In this document: piece by piece, positions 57,186-64,000 of the stretch
How the letters are laid out: each line of letters starts with the position of its first letter
How positions within the stretch are numbered: position 1 is the first letter of the stretch
Source: Nyssa sinensis
Lineage: Eukaryota > Streptophyta > Magnoliopsida > Cornales > Nyssaceae
Assembly (NCBI GenBank): GCA_008638375.1
Contig: CM018035.1
Span: 24,788,807-24,852,806 of the forward strand
Reading direction: 5' to 3'
DNA: 64,000 bases
Notes under the pieces: generated by a model
What the model saw: only the letters and a program-made list of their open reading frames with translations
Databases searched by the model: none
Told to the model about the DNA's origin: nothing
Program-made: the position numbers and the translations under genes

Positions 57186-59088
57186 TAGTATGGACAGGTT
57201 CCTCTATTGAAGGAAGTTTAGAAGGGGGGGCTGTGGCTTCTTTGCTCGGAGCAGCAGCAACAGAAGGAGTAGCTCCAGGACCCACAATTGAAGATAAATC
57301 AAAATCTGGAAACTTGGTAAGAAACTTGGATCGGAAATTATAAAAACCAAATTAAATTAGCTCGTCACCCATTCTTTCAACTTCCTCCCTCATCTCCGTC
57401 TCAGTCTCGATTTTGGCAAGATCAACTGTGTCCCAAAGCTTCTGATCATAGAGGTAACGAAGATCATGTAACTCCATCCGAAACCTTTCGGCCTCTCGGA
57501 CATGAAGATCCCTCTCAGACTCCAAAACAGCCAAGGAATTGTTGGTCTCCTTCAGCTTCTCTTCGACAGCATGAGCTGCAGACTGAGCCATACCAAGCTG
57601 CAACCTAACCTCATCCAAATCAGTTTGAAGTTTTTCAACTTCTTCTGAGTTTGGAGAAGTGTTTGTCAGAGCTGCAAGGGTGTGCATGGACTGCAAGATA
57701 CAGAATAAAAAATTCAGTAATAATAATAAGAAAAATGGAAAAAGCAGAAGAAGTCAGAAGTTACCTTGATCTGGAGGGATGAAAGATCAGCCAATAGCTT
57801 CTCCGACTTTTGGGACTTGAACTTCAGAGGGCCCTTGTCCTAGAACTGCTTCAAGGCCTTCTTAGCAGCCTAGGTAGCTGGTTTCATCAGAGGCCTTAAA
57901 CGCCTTCCCCTTGCCCATTCCGACTTACTAGGGCAAGAGGAACCACTTGAAATTGGGACGACAACTTAGGCCTCCCTCTCGCCCTCTGATTGAATGTGTT
58001 ATGGAGAGTTAGAAATCAACCTCATTCTTTTCACCTGTAGGGGAGGCTCAGGCTCAAGTTGGGAAGAAGCCTCCCCCACCAACTGTGGCTCCAGGCTCTG
58101 TCCTACTTCGACATTAACTTCTTCTTGAGCTCCATAGTACGGGCGTTGACAGCCATCAGATTTTCTAGGGTTGACGATGATGGTATGAGCTCCGTTAGAG
58201 GTCTAGAGGAGTTGACAGTACTGGTCTTGAAGGTCGGTGGTAAAAATGGACCTTCTCCAAGAACTCTTATCTACACAGAAACAAAAGAATCATCTTTAGT
58301 TAAGCAGGTTGGAAGTCAAAACAGAGCCAAAACAGTCACAAGAAAAATGGGTCTCACCCTTAGGCCCGGTGATACGAAGGAATGTTGAGATATGGTTTTG
58401 GAAGTCTTCACGCTCCCATGCTCCTCCAATGAAGAAATACCACTTCTTCCAAGTTTTATTGAAAGTGGGTACAGAGGATAAGGGTCTGAACCCCTTGTCA
58501 AAAGACATATAAAAGAAGCTCTCCGACCTCATAGTATTTTAGATCCATATTACTACGGATCAGGTCAAGAGATACATCTATATTATTCTGGTGCCCTAAG
58601 ACTATAAAACCTAGAAGATGCCACCAACTGTTCAAGTTAAGGTCGGCAAGGCAGATGTTAAACCAACTAAAAAATTTTCTAACCAGTTCAGAAAGAGAGG
58701 AGTGTTAATCCCATTTCAAACCAAGCAAGGTAAACACATATTTCGCCTGCCTTAACATCATAAGGGCGATCTAGGGCGCTCGGAACCCTAAAGGTAACAT
58801 CTGAAGGAAGATTATATTTTTCCCACAGTTTCTCTAACATGCGCTCAGTAATGGCACTCGCCCCTCTTCCCTTTGAGTGGGTCGATTAGAGGCCTCTCCA
58901 ACCCTATTTCGAGGCTCCAAAAACGCATATACTATTCTGAACCTCCGAACTGGAGAGGGATCCTACTGACCTATTTCCAACACCATTGTAGGAATGACTA
59001 TCTAGGGCTTGGACATGGGACTGACACAGTCGTCTCTGAAGAACTTCCTGTTCTGTCACTTAGAACCAGAGGAAGAAGAGGCCGACAT
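57186..59088 (-). pseudogene. Antisense gene of the Tat element
   Basis: On the strand opposite to gag-pol a gene-like unit starts with ATG at about 59088 (MSASSSSGSK). It continues with EICVYLAWFEMGL, LADLNLNSWWHLLGFIVL and FNKTWKKWYFFIGGAWERED (58296-58532), and ends in an uninterrupted coiled-coil-like frame at 57352-57696 (LQTDLDEVRLQLGMAQSA, LAVLESERDLHVREAERF). Intron-like GT-AG intervals lie at 57691-57764 and 58272-58357. The first part resembles the plant protein family called putative gypsy-type transposon (PF04195, from memory). Stops and shifts show decay, but the same gene recurs at 63540-64000. Antisense ORFs near the 3' LTR are known from Tat relatives such as Grande. Confidence 0.75.
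57352..57696 (-). pseudogene. Coiled-coil exon of the antisense gene
   Basis: A 114-codon frame rich in Glu, Leu, Lys and Arg with heptad spacing (VEKLQTDLDEVRLQL, HAVEEKLKETNNSLAVLESE). It starts at the inferred splice acceptor CTTGCAG (57691-57697) and ends at TAA near 57352. The predicted product is a long helix, perhaps for dimerisation. Inference only; no homologue was searched. Confidence 0.7.
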
Positions 59089-59298
59089 TGCCAAGGAATG
59101 AAAAAGGGGGAAAACAGGAAAGCACGAGAAAAAAAGAGAGACTAACCAAACCTGAAGTCAGATAGAAATAGAGCTTCAAGCAAAAGGCACCCCGTCACGA
59201 TTCACCAAAAGCACTTGTTCGACAATGGCAGAATTGCTTCATCTTTTTCAAATGTAGTGAAAATGGCAAGGAAAAGGTCACACTAAACCTTCCCCCAT

Positions 59299-59306
59299 AT
59301 TTATAT
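59299..59306 (-). promoter_or_regulatory. TATA box upstream of the antisense gene
   Basis: The minus strand reads CATATAAATATGG about 210 bp before the antisense ATG. The opposite-oriented element at 62593 has TATATAAAG (63332-63340) 200 bp before its ATG, so the feature is conserved in position. Confidence 0.5.
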
Positions 59307-59496
59307 GTTTACAAAGTGTGGGCCCACCAAACCGAACCGCCATGACGGTTATGTACAATAATGGCTTCGAAAGCCCAACCATCGGCTGCGCAAATAAATG
59401 ACGTACCGACAGTCACATTGGAAAACGGACAGATAGGGCGCATGGCTTTTCAAAATCACGTAGCCCTAGTTACTCGTTGAGATCGAACTAGGGCTT

Positions 59497-59506
59497 AGGG
59501 GGGGAG
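59497..59506 (+). other. Polypurine tract of the Tat element
   Basis: AGGGGGGGAG lies four bases before the 3' LTR. The related element has the reverse complement, CTCCCTCCC, next to its LTR at 63136-63145. Confidence 0.8.
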
Positions 59507-59510
59507 TAAC

Positions 59511-60061
59511 TGATATACCACAAAGTGACAGACCAGTCCCCATGTGACACGTGTGACTATGAAGCTCGAACATCTAGAGCATACTAAGATGCTCGGTCAT
59601 TCAGAACATACATGTCCCCTTATCCTCTAGAACTCACAAGCCTGAGCTCAAGTCCTTCAAAACACTCTCCGGGGTTCAGATCTCATCACCGCCTTAACGC
59701 TCCCACCGAGCAGAGGATAAGGAAACAGTCTTCAATAAGGAACCTGCTACTCAAGGATATCTCTCAAGCGCAAGTATCCAATAAGGTAACTGTCATTCTC
59801 CGATTATCAAATCCCTACTTTCATGGCTCCGAATCCTAATCAACTTAGGAATCACTAAGCCTATAAATACAACCCTAAGGTACGCTTTTATATTCATGCT
59901 CATTATTTGGCTTACATTATAGTCTTTTCAATTCAGTTTATTAACTTAAGCATTGGAGCAGCTACCGCCGGAGCCAATCCGGTGGTCCTCTGATTTTCTT
60001 CTTTGAGTATTCTTCATGAAGCCGAACTCGGAATACACATTAGCCAAAAAGTGCAGCATCA
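59511..60061 (+). repeat. 3' LTR of the Tat element
   Basis: Begins TGATATACCACAAAGTGACA and ends GTGCAGCATCA. It matches 49726-50274 with scattered substitutions and one inserted base near 59700. Confidence 0.93.
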
Positions 60062-60481
60062 ATGATAATTTTTTTTTAAATGGATTTATTGTGCATTTGA
60101 AAAACCTCTCTAAACAATGACTAAATGAATAAATCATGTTTGAACAATTAGTAAACTGAAATTGAGAATTGGAACTAACTCAAAAGTATACAAACTAATG
60201 AGCATGTAGAGTTTGGTTTCCCATTTATGTTGTTGAAAGAAACATCGAGTATGCATTAAATTACGTAAAACATATTTAATGTACTTCGCAATGTTAAGTG
60301 CAACGACAAATTAAGAGGCTGTATGTATCTGTGTCCAGTAAAAGGTCAAAAAGTCTAAAAGTATTGAAAAACAATGACATGGTTGAACACTTGACTAGCT
60401 GGTATTAGCTAGCATATACGTTAAAAAAAATCATGTCAAATTAAAGTGGTTCCTTATAATAAGCTCAATCTGTTGCCAGCA

Positions 60482-60538
60482 TGTGTGTGTGTGTCTCTGT
60501 GTGTTTGTGTGTGCACCCGTGCCGTGTGTATGTGTGTG

Positions 60539-60569
<31 letters not shown>

Positions 60570-60570
60570 T
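60482..60570. repeat. (GT)n(TA)n(CA)n microsatellite
   Basis: GT repeats run into TA and then CA repeats, so 60531-60569 is an almost perfect inverted repeat. Confidence 0.95.
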
Positions 60571-61890
60571 TCTATGAAATTATAGTTTTTCAACTTCTGA
60601 GGCACATATATTTGGTAGTTGTGGAATCAAGTTTATGATGGCATGCAAAACATTATTTTGTAGGAGAGTTTGGTGGTTTGATCAGGACTTGATACCTACT
60701 TTTGTTACCGTAATCAATTTGCTTCCTATTGGAATGAGCTTTTCTAAGCTTGAAAGTAGAACGCGCGCATTGGCAATCCTGTTTGGACGTCAATCACATG
60801 CCAAGAAATGTGATTTTTTCTTTCCCTAAAAAATTATGAAATGAAAAAAGAGAAGGCTAATTGGAGTTTTGTCCCCTGCACTCAAATCATAGGTGAGGGT
60901 TGGACTAAGGGACAATAAAAAGGAGAAGTTTGAGAAAGAGACACCCAAACAAAAATGATGGGACATTGAGTAGAGATAACGTGACCATATGAGCTGCCTT
61001 GTGTTGGACTTTCCTATCAGTTGCATTGGCTGTCCTACGCCTTCCGTAACCATCAGCCAGCTAGAGTTGGATATGCTTCCAACAAATCCAACAAGTGCCT
61101 GCCATTTCATCAACCTAAGCTTTTTTTGTGAGTAATTACTTGGTGATTCTTGGGATCATAGTTCTAAGGGTTACATGAATAGTCACATTAATAACAAAAT
61201 ATTATAAATACACCTGTGACATACCATCTAACCGTTAGAATTATTGTGATGGGACCCTTTAATAATCTCTTTTTCGTATGGCTCTATCCACTTGCATGTG
61301 CATTATAGTAGTTACTATCATTGTGAAATTTTAAAATTTGAAACTTTATTTTAATCATCGTCTTGGTAAAACTAAATTTCATATGTTATTTTATCCACTT
61401 TGAGAAATTATACTAATATTTTTTTTGTTTTAATATCAGTAACAGAAATATCTTTTCCCTTAGTCAATCAATAGTTTACCAAATGACTTCTACTGATGTC
61501 AATCTCACTTTTTTTTTTTTTTTTTTGTCTAAATGTCAACTATGCCATTGTCATCTCCTCCACCTCTTAATTCTCTCTTCAAAAATGAGCACCTTTCACA
61601 TTCAATACTAAATCTGCAGTTTTCTTCGACTACACTCCACCACTCCCTACCATAAAACCATACCAAAATATATATAATAATAGAGCAATTTTTATTCTCC
61701 ATTACCCATTTCATATATAGTAACAGAGAAATTCTAGTAACAGAGCAAATTGTATTCTCAGTCAACAATGGTAAACTCATATCTCTCCATCATATATATA
61801 ATAATAGAGTGTTTCGTATTTTCTTATTACTCCGCCCTCTATATATAATAACGGTGTAGTGTTATCAATTTTATGTGTATTTATGTATAT

Positions 61891-61895
61891 ATGTA

Positions 61896-61935
<40 letters not shown>
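61891..61935. repeat. (GT)n(AT)n microsatellite
   Basis: About 11 GT units followed by about 11 AT units. Confidence 0.95.
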
Positions 61936-62592
61936 ATAATGATCGATTTATTACGGTTGAATCAACTGTGAAGTTAGGTGAAGTCGGTAACGATCAAGAG
62001 CCTCATACGTTGGCTTAGAATCAAATTGACATTGGCTTTGAGTTGAATTCTTCAGGAACAAAACTGGGGAACGCCACTGAGGTTTGAAACGAGAGCTTTC
62101 CTATCATCAATCTCCTATCATTGGAGAACAAATTAGTCCAATTACTATAAATATGTGTATCATTGGATTTATATATATGTGTAAATATATGTACGAATAG
62201 CTGTATATATGTGTACAATTAAAGAAAGAAGAAATTCTTCTTGGCATATGTTATTTTGGCACAATTATCGTCATGGAGGAAAAATCAAACTTGAGGGGAT
62301 TTACATTACTAAAGGCAGAAACAAACCTCACTTGGTAGCACAATATCATGTGGTCATTCTAGAACTGCATGCTTGGTGCATGTTGAAATTCTTAGATTAG
62401 CAAGAAGCATTGCCCTTATTTCATCCAGTGATTGACAAGAGTTCTTGTTTTCAATGTTACTTGGGGCAACATGAAAAGTAGGGTCTGAACCAAAATACTC
62501 ATTTCATAGATTATGTTTTGTGGATCTTGCTGTACCACTCTGAGGATTAGAATCACAAGAGCAACGAATTGGGGATATGTAGAAGTGGGTTC

Positions 62593-63132
62593 TGATACTG
62601 CACTTTTTGACTCGCAAAAAATTTGGGCCCCGCGACCTGAAGAACACTCAAAAAGAAGGAATCAGAGGGCCACCGGATTGGCTCTGGCGGTAGCCGCTCC
62701 GATACTTAAGTAAGTAAACTGAATTAAAAATACTGTATTGAAAGCCAAAGAATGAGCATGAAAATAAAGCGTACATGTAGGGTTTAATTAATAGGCTGCG
62801 GCCTTTCTAAGTTGATTAGGATTCGGAGCTATGAAAATAGGGATTTGATCATCGGAGATTGCAGTTACCTTGTTGGACATTGATAGAGATAACCATGTAT
62901 GGCAGTTTCCTTGTAAAAGACTGTTTCCTTATTCTTTGCTCGGCGGATGTTAAGGAAACGATGAGGTCGGAACCACACAGAATACTAAGTGAATATTGTC
63001 CAGAGCATAAGCTTTGGAGGATATGTGTATGAGAGTGCCCTGGAGGCCGTGCCTGCTCTGTTTGACCGAGTTTATCGATTCCGTAAACACACGTGTCTCA
63101 AGGTGATTGGTGCGTTTGTTTGTGGTATATCA
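62593..63132 (-). repeat. 3' LTR of a second Tat element, minus orientation
   Basis: The minus strand begins TGATATACCACAAAC (63132) and ends GTGCAGTATCA (62593). It shares the block GGATTGGCTCTGGCGGTAGC (inverted) with the LTRs at 49726 and 59511. It is followed on the right by the polypurine tract, so this is the 3' LTR and the element extends rightwards out of the window. Target duplication cannot be tested because the other end is outside. Confidence 0.9.
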
Positions 63133-63331
63133 ACTACTCCCTCCCGAGCCCGAGTTAGGAGCTAGGGTGTAACTAGGGCTATGGGCTTTATGAAGAGTCA
63201 CACGTTTTGTCTCTCCACTTTCCAAGATGTCGGTTTAATGGGTCATTTATTGCGCAACCGATACTTGAGAAGCCATCATTACCCTCAACCGTCATGCCGA
63301 ATCGGCTTGGGTGGCTCATATTTCGAATATG

Positions 63332-63340
63332 TATATAAAG
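63332..63340 (+). promoter_or_regulatory. TATA box of the antisense gene in the second Tat element
   Basis: TATATAAAG, followed by AGGCGGAAAGG and a pyrimidine-rich leader (TCTTTCTTCTGCAC), about 200 bp upstream of the ATG at 63540. This is the classical plant promoter arrangement. Confidence 0.55.
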
Positions 63341-63539
63341 AGGCGGAAAGGACTTTTACGTCTTTCTTCTGCACTTGCCTCTACAGTATCAGAGACTCTG
63401 CCATCGCTGATTAACGCATTTTGAAGGTCGAAGCATATCCGGTGCTCGTAGCTTTCCTTTTCTTACTTGATTTCAGGTTCGATTTTTAGCCCCTTTTACT
63501 GTTCCCTCTCCTTTGTTTCGTTATTTTCTTTTGTCCGCC

Positions 63540-64000
63540 ATGTCTGGCCCTGGGTCACCTTCTAGTTCAGGTAGCTCTTCTAGGACAATCACTCAATTTC
63601 AACTTGCAACCATTCCCTCTATTGATAATGCCGAAGATAGGTTGGTAGAACCCCCCTCCAGTCCGGAGGTTAGGATGGTTGATGCTTTTGAGGAGTCCCC
63701 AAATAGGGCTGGAGAGACTTTTGGCGTACCCGCCCATAGAGAGGAAGGTGAGAGTGCAATCATTGAGAGAGTATGTTAGAAGAGTTGTGAGAGAAGTTTA
63801 ATCTTCCTTCGAATGTTACCTTTAGGGCCCCGGACGCTCTGGATCGCCCACGCGATGTTAGAGCGGGAGAAATTTGTGTTTATTTAGCTTGGTTTGAAAT
63901 AGTATTGACACTCCCTCTTCCCGACCTTGTAAAACAATTCTTCTGTTGGTTTAATCTTTGCCCTGTAGACCTCAATCTCAATAGTTGGAGACATTTGTTG
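63540..64000 (+). pseudogene. Antisense gene of the second Tat element, 5' part
   Basis: The ATG at 63540 opens MSGPGSPSSSGSSSRTITQF, a Ser-rich N-terminus, open until TAG at 63777. After a one-base shift the frame continues with LPSNVTFRAPDALDRPRDVR, EICVYLAWFEI and DLNLNSWRHLL up to the window edge. This matches the segment at 58640-58830 (minus) of the first element over about 80 residues. One shift and one TGA (where the other copy has Trp) break it. The 5' start is better preserved here than in the first copy. Confidence 0.75.

Larger units (their letters stand above)
49726..60061 (+). mobile_element. Full-length Tat-lineage Ty3/gypsy element, target duplication ATGAT
   Basis: LTRs of 549 and 551 bp, with ATGAT flanking both sides (49721-49725 and 60062-60066). 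The plus strand carries gag, protease, reverse transcriptase, RNase H, a second archaeal-type RNase H and integrase. A long 3' region holds a minisatellite and an antisense gene. The extra RNase H and the antisense gene are traits of the Tat lineage (Ogre, Retand, Grande relatives). About 14 differences in the first 190 LTR bases point to an older insertion than the copia element. Confidence 0.95.
60067..62592. other. Intergenic DNA between two Tat elements
   Basis: No gene recognised. Simple repeats lie at 60482-60570, 61505-61526 and 61891-61935. A minus-strand frame at 60826-61113 (MMKWQALVGFVGSISNSSW) has protein-like composition but no known family. Confidence 0.5.
63133..64000 (-). mobile_element. 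Second Tat element, 3' internal region, cut by window end
   Basis: From the LTR rightwards the order is polypurine tract, leader with antisense TATA box, then the antisense gene. This is the mirror image of 59510 back to about 58630 in the first element. gag-pol should lie beyond position 64000. Confidence 0.85.

Noticed and set aside
60635..61113. Possible small genes between the two Tat elements
   Set aside because: The frames at 60635-60829 (plus) and 60826-61113 (minus) have no recognised motif, no splice context and no partner exons.

Overview
This window looks like nuclear DNA of a flowering plant, most likely a eudicot. Genes have GT-AG introns, intergenic DNA is AT-rich, and most of the sequence is transposable elements in different states of decay. 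No bacterial-type operon, rRNA or CRISPR array is visible. I found one intact-looking host gene, at 41461-44203 on the minus strand: a two-exon gene for a secreted cysteine-rich protein of the At4g28100-like (predicted GPI-anchored) family. Everything else recognisable is transposon or a broken fragment of a plant gene.

Layout: 1-1485 is mostly unassigned, with a zinc-knuckle remnant. 1486-5105 is a Ty3/gypsy element with its 5' LTR but truncated in RNase H. It abuts a TIR-NBS-LRR resistance gene fragment (5262-6640). 7318-8489 (minus) is an ERD6-like sugar transporter pseudogene that still has its splice sites. 9924-22448 is a complex of one long-LTR Ty3/gypsy family: a plus-strand LTR of about 3 kb facing a minus-strand LTR of the same length, a third LTR piece, and pol remnants with no gag. 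22449-31460 carries dispersed scraps of glucose-6-phosphate dehydrogenase, a LINE, ADP-glucose pyrophosphorylase, a FAR1-like protein and a glutamate receptor-like protein, plus a tandem array of a small terminal-inverted-repeat element. 32648-34220 is an inverted-repeat element interrupted by a hAT element with a perfect 8-bp target duplication. 37384-39449 is a second, larger hAT remnant cut by LTR-like DNA.

Around the host gene, a solo LTR with a perfect target duplication sits in the intron, and a nearly complete Ty1/copia element (44764-49527, minus, target duplication AGAAG) sits about 560 bp upstream of the start codon. Only 193 bp further on is a full-length, 10.3-kb Tat-lineage Ty3/gypsy element (49726-60061, plus, target duplication ATGAT). 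It has a second, archaeal-type RNase H, an 18-copy 30-bp minisatellite, and a long antisense gene with its own TATA box and intron-like intervals. A second member of this family begins at 62593 in the opposite orientation and runs off the right edge, carrying the same antisense gene.

The most interesting signals are the conserved antisense gene in the Tat elements, the gag-less long-LTR family with its 3-kb inverted repeat, the tandem small-element array beside the receptor fragment, and the nested insertions that give a relative order of events. All family names rest on motif recognition by eye, with no database search.
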